A DNA stretch of 64,000 nt from an uncultured Acidobacteriia bacterium (GCA_903851195.1 CAINNJ010000025.1:496001-560000), one strand, 5' to 3'. Shown: positions 45,628 through 54,744, counted from the first letter of the stretch. A program made the numbers and translations. The notes: a model not told the origin generated them from the letters alone.

Positions 45628-46422
45628 TCAGGCCGGATCGCACCGGAGACGGACTTGACCCAGGTAGATTTCGTCCCCCGGTCGCAGCATCACGCCACGA
45701 GCCGCATGGGCTGGAACTTCAATACGCCGGCCTTCGCGAAATATGACGGTCCCGAGGGAACTGCCGTCATCATAAATCCGCCAGTCGCCCGTGGCCGCTT
45801 CGAACCGCAGATGGGCATGCGCGCGAGACACCGTGGCGTTCGCTTCGTCGGCGCCCTCGGGGAAGTAAAGATCGTTGCGGCGAATAGCGCGGCCGAGGGA
45901 ATCGAGCACCTCCGGCACGCGTCCGATGCTGATGTGCGGACGTTCCGCGACAAAGTCCCGCGCAGAAGAACAGCCCGTGAGCGTGACCAGGCGCATCGGC
46001 GCCAACGGGACAACGGCGGGCTGCGCGGGCACCCCCGGTTGCGCCGTTTTCTCGCACAGGACCCTGAGTTCCACCGCTGCCTCGGCCGGGTAGCCGACGG
46101 TAACGCTCAGTTCGTCCGGCGATTTTACCCCCGCTTCCACCAGAGTCGCCCGGATATCGCCGATCATCTGTTCCGGCGCGAACAAAGCTTCCAGCAGCAC
46201 CCGCCGGTCGGCCGTTTCCGCGCGCAGTTCCACCCGGATCCGGTCGAACGGAAACACACGGTCCCCGCGGCGGCCGACGGTAGCCCGGGCCGCGATCTGA
46301 TCGAGCGCATCGCGATAGAGTTCGATCGCTTCGCTCTGCGAAGCGGTACCCGCACCCGCTCCGGCGAACAGCCCGCGAACACGCTCATCGAGAGTCTTTT
46401 CCAGCCGGCGTAAAAAGCTCAT
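45628..46422 (-). CDS. FHA-domain protein, last gene of the cell-wall operon
   Basis: 264 residues from the ATG at 46422, overlapping the stop of the SEDS-PBP gene. An N-terminal helical region ('FLRRLEKTLDERVRGLFAG') is followed by a DUF3662-like stretch 'FPFDRIRVELRAETAD', then a C-terminal FHA domain with the phosphothreonine-binding 'ERPHISIGRVPEV' and 'SRAHAHLRFE', 'YDDGSSLGTV'. It would dock on proteins phosphorylated by the kinase three genes away. It resembles actinobacterial FhaA in layout. Confidence 0.85.
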   Translation of the reverse strand: MSFLRRLEKTLDERVRGLFAGAGAGTASQSEAIELYRDALDQIAARATVGRRGDRVFPFDRIRVELRAETADRRVLLEALFAPEQMIGDIRATLVEAGVKSPDELSVTVGYPAEAAVELRVLCEKTAQPGVPAQPAVVPLAPMRLVTLTGCSSARDFVAERPHISIGRVPEVLDSLGRAIRRNDLYFPEGADEANATVSRAHAHLRFEAATGDWRIYDDGSSLGTVIFREGRRIEVPAHAARGVMLRPGDEIYLGQVRLRCDPA

Positions 46423-49400
46423 GGGATTATTTTCAGCTGTTGCGCCGCAAGCACCAGATCGCCGGCCATGGGAGCCGCCGCCGTGCCGCCATAATGGCCG
46501 TTTTCCGCAAGGATGGAGAACGCGATCCGGCCCCGGTTCGCGGCGCCAGTGTTCGCCGGGGCAGTGCTCGCCGCACCCGTGTTCGCCGCGCCGGCCTTCG
46601 CCTCGCTGTACGGCGCAAAACCGATAAACCACGCGTGCGACGGCGCGTTCGCCAGTTCCGCCGTTCCCGTCTTCCCGGCAATAGCGGGACTGATCCCGGC
46701 GAGCCGTTTTCCGGTCCCGCTGGTCACCACGCCGCGCATATCTTTCGCCAGCAGATCCGCCAGACTGGAAGGAAGCAGTTTCTCCGGGGGCGCCGTGCGT
46801 GTGTTGCTGTCGTCCAGCACCCAGCGGCCGAACGGCAGCGCCCCGCCCGCCGCAATCGACGACGCCACGCGCGCCATCTGAAACGGCGACACCACCACCT
46901 GCCCCTGGCCGTACGAAATCTGCGGCATCTGCGGCTTCAGGTTCTTTACCGTCGCCGGATTCGCCACCGAAATACCGATCGTTTTCGCGGTTTCGAGCAA
47001 TGCTTCCGGGCCCACTTTATACGTCCCCAACTGCGCGAAATACGCATTACAGGAAACCACCAGAGCACGGTTCATGTCGAGCGTGCCGTGCGCGCCCGTA
47101 TCCTCCACGTCATCCCGTATCGGCCGTTTGGAGTTCCCCACGAAATTCCCGTTGCGGCCATCCGGCAGGCGCACGCACTGGTAGGTCTGGTGCGCCAGAC
47201 CGGGATCCACCCGCAGCGCCGCAATCGCGGTGACCACTTTAAACGTGGAACCCGGCGGATAAAGGCCGTATCTCGCACGGTCGAGCAGCGGACCAGCCGC
47301 TTCTCCCATCGACAGCTTTTCCTGCGTTAAATCCGGCGCGGGCCAGTTCACCGACGCCAGCAGATCACCCGTGGCCGGCTCCATCACCACCACCGAACCG
47401 CGCTGCAAATGCTGCTCCGCCAGACGCGTCTGCAGTATCTGCCCGGCCTTCACCTGAAGACCCGCATGGATGGACAGATGCACATTCCGCTCGCGATCGC
47501 GAATCCGCTTCACGGCCGGATAGTCGGGTTCCCAGCGATGACGAAGCAACGGCAGCAGTTCCCGGTAGTCGTACCGGACAGTGTTGAACGCTTTCCCGTC
47601 CCCACCTTTCACCTCGACGATGCGGGCCCGGTCGTCATAGCCCTGCAGACGAACCGCCTCGTCCCGCTCCACCAGCGAACTGTTCTGCGCGCCCCAGCTG
47701 GCGCGCGTCCGCAGATCCCCCAGCAGATGGAAGGTCAGCGACCCGAACGGATAGTGGCGGAAATCCGCGCGATTACAGGCCTTGTCGATATCGATTCCCA
47801 GTTCGTTATATTGCGCCCGGTGCTGTTCCAGTTCCGCCCAGTTGCTGGTCGCGAGAGGCAGTCCGGTGCGGTCGTATATGCCGCCGCGCTGCAGATCCCG
47901 GGCGGCGGCGATCAGACGGGGATTGTAGATGAACCGGCGTCCGCCATCGGCCTGCAGCACCAGCGTGCCTTCGCCGGCCACGGCATCGGCCCGCACCAGC
48001 TGGATGTAACCAGCCTTTCCAACCACGGCGAACGCCAGAACGGCGAGAATGATCTCCGCCCACCGCAGCCCGGCATGGAACGGAGCGGTCCTTTCCACCG
48101 GACCCTTCTCACGGCCCAGCGCCAGCAGAATTCCGGCGATCAGGAAATTGGCCAGCATCGCCGTGCGCCCATAACTAAGAAACGGCGTGGCCACGCCGGA
48201 CAGCGGAAACAGGTCCAGAATGCCGCCGGAAATCAGCAGCAGTTCTGCGCTCAGCAGCAGCGCCAGGCCCAGCGCAAGGAAGAACGCATAGTCCGTGCGG
48301 GCGCGGCGCGCGATGCGCAGGGCCATCCAGATCAGCAGGCCAAAGCTGCAGTAAGCGACCGCGATGCCCGCGAACCCCCATTCTTCTCCCAACACGGACA
48401 CAATCAGATCCGTATAGCCCGCGGGAATGACGTCGGATTCTCCCAGTCCGGGGCCGGTGCCAAGCGGACCGCCGGACGCCATCGCCCAGAGCGAGTGGAC
48501 CACCTGGTCGCCGCCCCGCACCGTATTGCTCCACGGCGAGAGCCACATGGAGACGCGATCGTGCACGGTCTTCGGAGTTCCCAGGAAATATCCGGCCAGA
48601 AAGCCGCCGCACAGCGTCGCCATGCCAAGAATCGCCAGCGGCGCACGGTTCCGGGCAATTGCATAGAGCGAAAGAAAGACCGCCGCGAACACCAGCGCCG
48701 GGCCCAGATCGCGCTGCAGATAGAAGAACAGCACCGCCACGCCGACCCCCAGCATCACCGGCGCCGCGTACTCCAGACGCGGCAACTCCACGCCGGGGAT
48801 CACAAAACGCTTTTCGTGCAACTGGCGCAACAGCGGCCAGCGTTTCGAGAAATACCCGGCCAGGAAGAACACCAGCAGAATCTTGATCGCTTCCACCGGC
48901 TGGAACGGTCCCAGGTTTACCCGCGCGTCGCTGCCGGCGGGTCCCGATCCGAAGAAGATCAGGGCCACCGAAAGCGCAATCGCTCCCAACAGCGGCACGA
49001 AACTGTAGCCCGCCGTGGTGGACTCCCAGTCGACGAAACCAGCCAGCATCATGAGCAGGCAGCCGCCCGCCACTCCCTGCGCAAACGGGACGAAGATCAG
49101 CGTGTCCCGCAGCGGATCGCGCAAAGCCACCATCAGCGCGAATCCGATTCCCGTAAGCAGCAACAGCAGAGGCAGAAAGGCCCACGGCCCGGTGAAGCCG
49201 CGAAACGTCCAGATCAGACTGACCAGCAGAAAAGCCGCGAGCATCATCCCCGCCGAAAGCAGAAATTCGTGCCGGAATACCGCCGCATCCCGCACGGCAA
49301 TCTGCGGTTTGAGTTGCGCGAACTCGGGCGAAGTGAGCAGGGTGATGGTTTCCGACTTCGCGTTTTCCGCTCGCTTGCGCAGTTCATCAAGCCTGCGGTT

Positions 49401-49766
49401 GCCCATCAGATCGGCCCGCGCCACACGGAGACGAGCCAGCGCGCCGGTGTTGGCAATCGGCCCTCCCTGCTCTGTCAGAAAATCAAACAGGCGCCGCGCC
49501 ACAAACTCCCGGTCGGCCGGGCTCTGGAACACGGCCAGCACGGGGTAAAGCTTCTCCGCCCGGTCTACCTGCGAAAGATTGATCTGCGGCGCGGGAACAG
49601 CCGAACGCCGGAGCTTGGCCGAGTACACCAGCCACCACGCTCCGGACACGATCACGGCGATCAGCAACAACGCGATCAGTTCGGGCGCGCGATTCGCACG
49701 CGCGATCCCCCCCGGCCTCTGTCGCGCCGCTTCGCGGGATACCGCAGTGCTGCGTGTAACGGCCAT
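46419..49766 (-). CDS. RodA/FtsW (SEDS)-penicillin-binding protein fusion
   Basis: 1115 residues, ATG at 49766, overlapping both neighbours by 3-4 nt. A first membrane helix is followed by an extracytoplasmic helical domain (about residues 50-165), then a SEDS polymerase domain of about ten helices ('NLGPFQPVEAIKILLVFFL', 'LWAMASGGPLGTGPGLGES') and a class-B transpeptidase half. Catalytic motifs are complete: SxxK 'STFK' (Ser840, Lys843), SxN 'SCN' (905-907) and KTG (1032-1034). It would polymerise and crosslink peptidoglycan in one chain. A short 'NTG-AA' repeat-rich loop lies near the C-terminus. Confidence 0.92.
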   Translation of the reverse strand: MAVTRSTAVSREAARQRPGGIARANRAPELIALLLIAVIVSGAWWLVYSAKLRRSAVPAPQINLSQVDRAEKLYPVLAVFQSPADREFVARRLFDFLTEQGGPIANTGALARLRVARADLMGNRRLDELRKRAENAKSETITLLTSPEFAQLKPQIAVRDAAVFRHEFLLSAGMMLAAFLLVSLIWTFRGFTGPWAFLPLLLLLTGIGFALMVALRDPLRDTLIFVPFAQGVAGGCLLMMLAGFVDWESTTAGYSFVPLLGAIALSVALIFFGSGPAGSDARVNLGPFQPVEAIKILLVFFLAGYFSKRWPLLRQLHEKRFVIPGVELPRLEYAAPVMLGVGVAVLFFYLQRDLGPALVFAAVFLSLYAIARNRAPLAILGMATLCGGFLAGYFLGTPKTVHDRVSMWLSPWSNTVRGGDQVVHSLWAMASGGPLGTGPGLGESDVIPAGYTDLIVSVLGEEWGFAGIAVAYCSFGLLIWMALRIARRARTDYAFFLALGLALLLSAELLLISGGILDLFPLSGVATPFLSYGRTAMLANFLIAGILLALGREKGPVERTAPFHAGLRWAEIILAVLAFAVVGKAGYIQLVRADAVAGEGTLVLQADGGRRFIYNPRLIAAARDLQRGGIYDRTGLPLATSNWAELEQHRAQYNELGIDIDKACNRADFRHYPFGSLTFHLLGDLRTRASWGAQNSSLVERDEAVRLQGYDDRARIVEVKGGDGKAFNTVRYDYRELLPLLRHRWEPDYPAVKRIRDRERNVHLSIHAGLQVKAGQILQTRLAEQHLQRGSVVVMEPATGDLLASVNWPAPDLTQEKLSMGEAAGPLLDRARYGLYPPGSTFKVVTAIAALRVDPGLAHQTYQCVRLPDGRNGNFVGNSKRPIRDDVEDTGAHGTLDMNRALVVSCNAYFAQLGTYKVGPEALLETAKTIGISVANPATVKNLKPQMPQISYGQGQVVVSPFQMARVASSIAAGGALPFGRWVLDDSNTRTAPPEKLLPSSLADLLAKDMRGVVTSGTGKRLAGISPAIAGKTGTAELANAPSHAWFIGFAPYSEAKAGAANTGAASTAPANTGAANRGRIAFSILAENGHYGGTAAAPMAGDLVLAAQQLKIIP

Positions 49767-51622
49767 CAGGGCGTTTCCTTTGGCGCGGGCGCCGGCGGGG
49801 AGGGCGGTTGCGCGGCCTGCTGCGCCGCCGCCAGGGTTCGCTGCGCCTGCTCGCGCTCCGCGGAGACCTGTTCGGAAAGCTGTACGCCTTTCAGGAACGG
49901 GGCCACGGCATTGTAGAGACTCTGCGCATGTTCCAGATCGCTGTCGGCATGCTTCAGCGCATCCTGCATCTGATTGATGTCGTGTGCCCGTTTCGCCTCC
50001 GCGATCCACCGCTCGCCGTGCTTCCGGTACGCATCGGCCAGAGCTTTCTGCTCCCGCCGCCCGGGGCGGAACCCATTCCGCTGGGCCTCATGCAGTTCCT
50101 CTTCAGCCCGGTCCAGTTCACTGTCGTTCATGTGGATCAGCGCCAGGCCCAGATGCGGATCGGGCGAATTCGGCAGCAGATTCCGGGCATCTTCAAAGTC
50201 CGACCGGGCGGTTTTCAGATCCCCGGCCCGCAGGCGCAGATGGCCATCCACCATCTTCGATTTGCCGCGAATCGACTTGTCGTCCGGCGCGATCGACACC
50301 GCCTGCGTGAGCGCGCCCTGCGCCCGTTTCCAGTCCCGCGAATAAACCGGCGTGCTTTCACTGGCCTCGCGGTAATCGGCGATGACGCGATCGGCTTCCG
50401 CCACATAGCGGTCGCGCAGACTGTTGCGCGCCGGCCAGAGGGGCCAGGCAAACAGACTCTTCCGCGCCAGCGCCCGGTACTGCTTCGCGCCTTCGTCCGT
50501 GCTGAGCTGGCCGGAATCGATCTGTTTTCTCAGCGCGATGGCGTTGTTCAGCATGCGAACTTCATACACCACGGTGAATACAGCGGCCAGGAACAGCGCC
50601 ACGCCCGTGACGATGCCGATCCGCAGCGCCTGACTGGCAATCCGGAACGCACGGGGTTTCTTCGCTATCGCCGCGGAGATGGGCACCGCGGTGCGGCGCG
50701 TGCGCTCCTCCGTATTCGCGTAAGCCGTGCGGCGCGTGGCTTCGGGATCCGCCGACGGCGCCGGCTCCGGACGCGCCATCAACTGCCAGTCGTGAAGCGC
50801 CGCCTGGAACTGCGCGGCACTGACGAACCGCCGGTTCAGATCCGGATCGAGAGCGCGCGCCAGAATCTCGCGCAGCCCCCGCGGCAAGTTCGCAACGGCC
50901 GGGGACAGCGCTTTATAGTTGCGGATCATCCATTCGAGTTTGGACGACGCTTCGGATTCGAAATACGTCTTGCCGGTCAGCATTTCAAACAGCACGATGG
51001 CGACCGACCAAACATCGGAACGGGCGTCCATATCGCCTGTCTGCAAACGTTCCGGCGACGAATACGGAATGCTGCCGTACTGATTGAAGGTAATGCTGCG
51101 CGTCATGGACACGGCTTTGGCGATCCCGAAATCGAGCACCTTCACGTGTCCGGCCGGCGTAATACGAATATTGCGCGGCTTGATATCGCCATGAATAATG
51201 CCGCGGTGAGCGCGCTCTTCGATGACGGTCTGAAAATTATGCGCCTTGACCAGAACGTCGAGGATATCGAGCGCGATGGACACCGCCCGATCCGGCTGCA
51301 GCGGGCCGCGCAGAACCAGTTCGGACAGATCCTCGCCCTCGATATACTCCATGGCGATGTAGAAGTAGCCGTCGCGCTCGCCGACATCGAAGATCTGCGC
51401 CACCCGTCCGCCCGGTTCGCGCTTGGCCAACTGGTCCTGCAGCGTAGCCCCGCGCCGCTCGGCAGCCACGGCTTCAAGACTGTCGTGATCGCCTCCGGCA
51501 TCGATGAGTTTCAGCCCCACCTGCCGGTTCAGCACCGGGTCGTAAGCCAGAAAGACCCGCCCCATGCCGCCGCCCGCGAGCTTGCGAACAATCTGGTAAC
51601 GGCCGAAGAGTTTCGGGTCCAC
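49766..51622 (-). CDS. Transmembrane Ser/Thr protein kinase with TPR-like C-terminal domain
   Basis: 618 residues from a GTG at 51622. Kinase residues 1-290: glycine loop 'LAGGGMGRVF' (17-24), Lys38, catalytic Asp146 in 'HGDIKPRN', DFG at 164-166, 'SPERL'. The catalytic loop is HGD rather than HRD. A helix follows near 335-357 ('TGVALFLAAVFTVVYEV'). The remaining part (about 370-600) is TPR-like helical repeats rather than the PASTA domains of PknB, and would be outside the cytoplasm if the topology is as predicted. It sits directly before the SEDS-PBP fusion. Confidence 0.9.
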   Translation of the reverse strand: MDPKLFGRYQIVRKLAGGGMGRVFLAYDPVLNRQVGLKLIDAGGDHDSLEAVAAERRGATLQDQLAKREPGGRVAQIFDVGERDGYFYIAMEYIEGEDLSELVLRGPLQPDRAVSIALDILDVLVKAHNFQTVIEERAHRGIIHGDIKPRNIRITPAGHVKVLDFGIAKAVSMTRSITFNQYGSIPYSSPERLQTGDMDARSDVWSVAIVLFEMLTGKTYFESEASSKLEWMIRNYKALSPAVANLPRGLREILARALDPDLNRRFVSAAQFQAALHDWQLMARPEPAPSADPEATRRTAYANTEERTRRTAVPISAAIAKKPRAFRIASQALRIGIVTGVALFLAAVFTVVYEVRMLNNAIALRKQIDSGQLSTDEGAKQYRALARKSLFAWPLWPARNSLRDRYVAEADRVIADYREASESTPVYSRDWKRAQGALTQAVSIAPDDKSIRGKSKMVDGHLRLRAGDLKTARSDFEDARNLLPNSPDPHLGLALIHMNDSELDRAEEELHEAQRNGFRPGRREQKALADAYRKHGERWIAEAKRAHDINQMQDALKHADSDLEHAQSLYNAVAPFLKGVQLSEQVSAEREQAQRTLAAAQQAAQPPSPPAPAPKETP

Positions 51623-51623
51623 G

Positions 51624-53222
51624 CTAAGGCCGCCCCTTCTTTGTAGTCAGCGCCGGCTTTGTTGTCACCGGCGCCGGCTCGTCGACCAGTCGCACGGCTT
51701 TCTTCGCGGACAGGCCGCCGAAGAAATTCTCCTGGAAATCGGCCGGCTGCCAGGCGTGCCCGTGAACCCAGACCGGATCCGCGCCATTATCGGAAATCGA
51801 GTTATCTTTCAGCACCGGATGCCCGGTGTCCTGCACCTCAATGCCCGGTTTCGGCTCGCCGGGTTTGCCGTTCCCGTTGGCCGCGATCTGGTTATTCTCG
51901 ATGCGCGGTTTCGAATTGGCGCCCACCTCGATGCCGGTCCCCAGATTATTCGCGATCTGGCTCGATGAAAGCAGCGGCGCGGACGCGCCTTTCAGCACAA
52001 TCCCCGTCTGCGCGCCCGTCACCCGCACATACGAAATCGTGGGACTCGAGTCGATCAGTTCAATGCCCGCCGAAGCCGGAGCATTGAGATCGCTTTGAAT
52101 CCAGATGCCTTCCACCGAGCCGGTCTGCAGATTCCGCGCCGTCACGGCCGGCCCGCCATCCGGTGAAATCAGGGTCACCGAATTCGGCTGCTGCGCCCGC
52201 AGCGTCACACCTTCCCGCAACTGCACGCGCTCTTTGTATTTGCCCTGCGGAATAAGAACCGTGTCACCCGAATGTGCCTGACTGAGCGCGGCGCCGATGC
52301 TGCCGGCGGCGACAAGCGTGCGTGGGCCCGCGGCCGAAAACTGACCGCGCAGATACGGGATCGACAGGCCGAGAACGGTGCCGAGCAGCAGACCGCCAAC
52401 CAGCGCGTACGGCCAGATGAGCGGCGTCTTGCCCCGCTTTTCCTTCACGGGCGCGACTTCCGGGGCCTGCGGCTTATAGCCCGGCGCCGCCACCACGACA
52501 ATCGTGATGTTGTCCTTGCCGCCCGCGTGGTTCGCCGCATCGATCAGCGCATGGATCGCCGCCTCGTAATCGGGGGCATAACGCTCCACCCCGGCGCGGA
52601 TTTCGGCGCTGCCGATCAGGTCCGTCAGACCGTCCGAACACAGCAGAATGGCCGCATCCGCGGGCATCCCGAAACTGGCAATCTCGATGAAGGAAGGATC
52701 GTCCGGCGAGCGCTCGCCCGTGCCGACATCCCGGTAAATCTCATTGCGCCGGGGGTGGCGCATGGCGTCGGCTTCCGAAATATCGCCCTTGTCTTCCCTC
52801 TCGCCCACCGGAGAATGATCATGCGTAATCTTTCGAATCACGCCGGGCTGCAGCAGGTAAAGCCGCGAATCGCCCACATGCCCCACCGTCACCACGTCCT
52901 CTTCGATGAGCGCAACCGTGAGGACACACGCCATGCCTGTCCATTCCGGCCGCGACCTGGCGAGACGGTAAATCTCATTATTCGCGAGCGCGATGGCCTC
53001 GCGGATACGGTCTTCGGGTGTGCCCGTGGGGCGCTCGAGGCGTTCCTTCAGGACGTCGACAGCGGCCGCCGCCGCATGCTCGCCCGCCGCGTGGCCGCCT
53101 ACACCGTCGATCACGGCAAAAATGCCGCGCTCGGCATCCACGTAATACCGATCTTCGTTATTCGTGCGCCGGCGGCCCATATCGCTGGCCGCCGCCGACA
53201 ACAGCCGCGCCCGAACCGCCAT
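51624..53222 (-). CDS. PP2C phosphatase with membrane helix and parallel beta-helix domain
   Basis: 532 residues. The PP2C metal-site motifs are all present: 'RTNNEDRYYVD', 'AVIDGVGGHAAGE', 'LCSDGLTDLI' and 'GGKDNITIVVV'. A helix follows near residue 270 ('YALVGGLLLGTVLGLSIPY'), then about 240 residues of right-handed beta-helix repeats ('GIVLKGASAPLLSSSQIAN', 'GIEVGANSKPRIENNQIA'), as in NosD-like carbohydrate-binding folds. The enzyme would reverse the kinase, and the helix domain would be extracytoplasmic. ATGA overlap with the microprotein gene and 1 nt before the kinase start. Confidence 0.9.
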   Translation of the reverse strand: MAVRARLLSAAASDMGRRRTNNEDRYYVDAERGIFAVIDGVGGHAAGEHAAAAAVDVLKERLERPTGTPEDRIREAIALANNEIYRLARSRPEWTGMACVLTVALIEEDVVTVGHVGDSRLYLLQPGVIRKITHDHSPVGEREDKGDISEADAMRHPRRNEIYRDVGTGERSPDDPSFIEIASFGMPADAAILLCSDGLTDLIGSAEIRAGVERYAPDYEAAIHALIDAANHAGGKDNITIVVVAAPGYKPQAPEVAPVKEKRGKTPLIWPYALVGGLLLGTVLGLSIPYLRGQFSAAGPRTLVAAGSIGAALSQAHSGDTVLIPQGKYKERVQLREGVTLRAQQPNSVTLISPDGGPAVTARNLQTGSVEGIWIQSDLNAPASAGIELIDSSPTISYVRVTGAQTGIVLKGASAPLLSSSQIANNLGTGIEVGANSKPRIENNQIAANGNGKPGEPKPGIEVQDTGHPVLKDNSISDNGADPVWVHGHAWQPADFQENFFGGLSAKKAVRLVDEPAPVTTKPALTTKKGRP

Positions 53223-53323
53223 CAGCGCCGCTCCCGGGTCACCGCGAAATAACCGATCAGAGCGACCGCGACCAGCATCGCCACCAGCACGACCGTTCGC
53301 CCCAGCAGAAGATCTTTCATCAT
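53222..53323 (-). CDS. 33-aa single-pass membrane microprotein
   Basis: 33 residues from an ATG at 53323 (a second ATG follows at once). Residues about 11-28 form one membrane helix ('VVLVAMLVAVALIGYFAV') flanked by a Lys/Asp/Arg N-terminus and 'TRERR'. It starts 13 nt after the FHA stop, and its TGA overlaps the PP2C ATG (ATGA at 53219-53224 region), so the spacing strongly favours real translation. It may tether or regulate an operon partner; I know no family for it. Confidence 0.6.
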   Translation of the reverse strand: MMKDLLLGRTVVLVAMLVAVALIGYFAVTRERR

Positions 53324-53336
53324 TCGCGAACCCGAA

Positions 53337-54269
53337 CTAAATCGTTTCCCACTGCAGGTCGATCACGCCCGCCAGGCTGATGGTGGCGCGCGCCGGAATC
53401 TCCACCGGACTGTTCTGCACCACCGGTTTGCCGTTCACCGCGGTGCCGAACTGGCTGGTGTCTTCGATCGTGAAACGGCCGGTTTCCGGATCGCGCCGGA
53501 TCCGGCAATGTTCCCGCGAAACGTCGGGCAGGGTCTCCAGCCGGAGATCCACCCAGTACGATCTGCCGCCTCGCCCGATCACCATCTGATTCTTCGTCAC
53601 CTCGAACGTTTTCGCACCCTGCTGGTCCGCATAACGGATATACGCAAAAGCGCGCCCTTTTGTGCCATCGTCTTGCGGAATTTTTCCGGCGGGCTCCGCT
53701 TCGGGGGACGGCTCGGAAGCAAGCTGCGTTGCAGCGGGCGCGACAGATGTCACCACCGTGGGAGCGCTGTCCGCGGGTTCGGGTCCGGCATTCTCCTGAT
53801 CGTCAGCTTTTCTGGGGAAGATCCGGCGGGTCAGCGATCCCGCGCCGTACTCCGGCTTCTGCGGCGCACCCAGATCGGAATACACTTCGATCTCACCGGG
53901 CTGCAGTTTTTCATCCAGATCCGGATAGATCTCGACCGTCCAGCCCTCCGCCACCCGGACGAACTCACTGGCCTCGATCACCTCGCCCACTCCGATCCTG
54001 CCGAGCAGCGATTGCGCGAGTTTTCGCTTCGAGCCATTCCACCTCGCCAGCCGTTCATCCAGCGAGGCTCGAATCTCGCCCGCGATAAACGGCACCACAT
54101 CGCGGAAGGGTTCATAATCCGCCGGGCTCAGGTAGATCCGGTAAATCGCGGGGACGATGGTTTTCCGGCGGATACGGAACAGTCCCTCTTCCATGTTGCG
54201 CAGCACTTCTCCGATAAGATCGTCGCCATTCAGACGACCGGAGGGGCGGCCCGCGGCTCGGCCAGTCAT
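53337..54269 (-). CDS. FHA-domain protein with DUF3662-like N-terminus (FhaA-like)
   Basis: 310 residues. The N-terminal part (about 15-130) looks like DUF3662: 'IVPAIYRIYLSPADYEPF', 'GWTVEIYPDLDEKLQPGEI'. An acidic Pro/Ala-rich linker follows, then an FHA domain near 215-300 with 'TKNQMVIGRGGRSYWVDL', 'LPDVSREHCRIRRD' and 'SQFGTAVNGK'. This is the FhaA architecture. It is the first gene of the operon; TACAAT (54278-54283) lies 8 nt before its ATG, beside an AGGA. Confidence 0.87.
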   Translation of the reverse strand: MTGRAAGRPSGRLNGDDLIGEVLRNMEEGLFRIRRKTIVPAIYRIYLSPADYEPFRDVVPFIAGEIRASLDERLARWNGSKRKLAQSLLGRIGVGEVIEASEFVRVAEGWTVEIYPDLDEKLQPGEIEVYSDLGAPQKPEYGAGSLTRRIFPRKADDQENAGPEPADSAPTVVTSVAPAATQLASEPSPEAEPAGKIPQDDGTKGRAFAYIRYADQQGAKTFEVTKNQMVIGRGGRSYWVDLRLETLPDVSREHCRIRRDPETGRFTIEDTSQFGTAVNGKPVVQNSPVEIPARATISLAGVIDLQWETI

Positions 54270-54360
54270 AATTTCCTATTGTAGAGTCAGCGAGCGAGCC
54301 CGTGACGTCCAGGGTGAGCCAACTGCAAATGCCTTAGACTGAAGGAAGCAGTTCGGAAAT

Positions 54361-54639
54361 ATGACAGACGCTCAGATCATTGCTATCGGGATCACGGTGC
54401 TCGCGGTATTGGCCGGGACACTGTTCAACAACGCCCGGATTTCGGACCTCAACGGCGCGGTCAATGCGCGCCTCGGTTCCGTGGAAAGCCGCTTTGCTTC
54501 CATGGAAAGCCGTTTCTCGTCGATGGAGACGCGCTTTGAGAATCGTTTCAACTCCATCGACCGCAAACTCGATGAAATCCTCCGCATCGTCGGCAATCAC
54601 GAGACGCGCATTTCAGTCCTCGAACAGCATCCCCGCTGA
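54361..54639 (+). CDS. Membrane-anchored coiled-coil protein, copy A
   Basis: 92 residues. One membrane helix ('IIAIGITVLAVLAGTLFNN') is followed by heptad-like repeats built from 'RFSSMET' and similar units and a C-terminal helix 'RKLDEILRIVGNHETRISV'. TAGACT at 54335-54340 and a GGAA before the ATG are both preserved in the second copy. The protein would project into the cytoplasm or periplasm; nothing indicates its partner. Confidence 0.65.
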   Translation: MTDAQIIAIGITVLAVLAGTLFNNARISDLNGAVNARLGSVESRFASMESRFSSMETRFENRFNSIDRKLDEILRIVGNHETRISVLEQHPR

Positions 54640-54672
54640 TCCCGGCCCGCCGATTCCCGAAAGCCTGCCTGC

Positions 54673-54744
54673 TCAGCGCCGGCTTTTCAGATTCTCCTCA
54701 AACAGCTTAAAGATCCGCTTGTACTCGTCGGCCCAGTTCGAAGC
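54673..54744 (-). pseudogene. Duplicated 3' remnant of the S9 peptidase gene
   Basis: The minus strand encodes the last 23 or so residues of the peptidase ('WADEYKRIFKLFEENLKSRR' then stop), nearly identical to the true end at 55177. The sequence breaks off at 54744, where FHA-derived sequence starts. It has no start and cannot be a gene. Confidence 0.85.

Larger units (their letters stand above)
54180..54744 (+). repeat. Tandem duplication, unit A
   Basis: Spans the 5' part of the FHA gene, its intergenic region, the first coiled-coil gene and a remnant of the 3' end of the S9 peptidase gene. It is followed directly by unit B, which starts again with FHA sequence (54744-54777). Duplication within one molecule fits the junction. 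Confidence 0.75.

Noticed and set aside
47409-49916. Open frame of 835 codons on the plus strand
   Set aside because: Antisense to the SEDS-PBP fusion; no recognisable motif.
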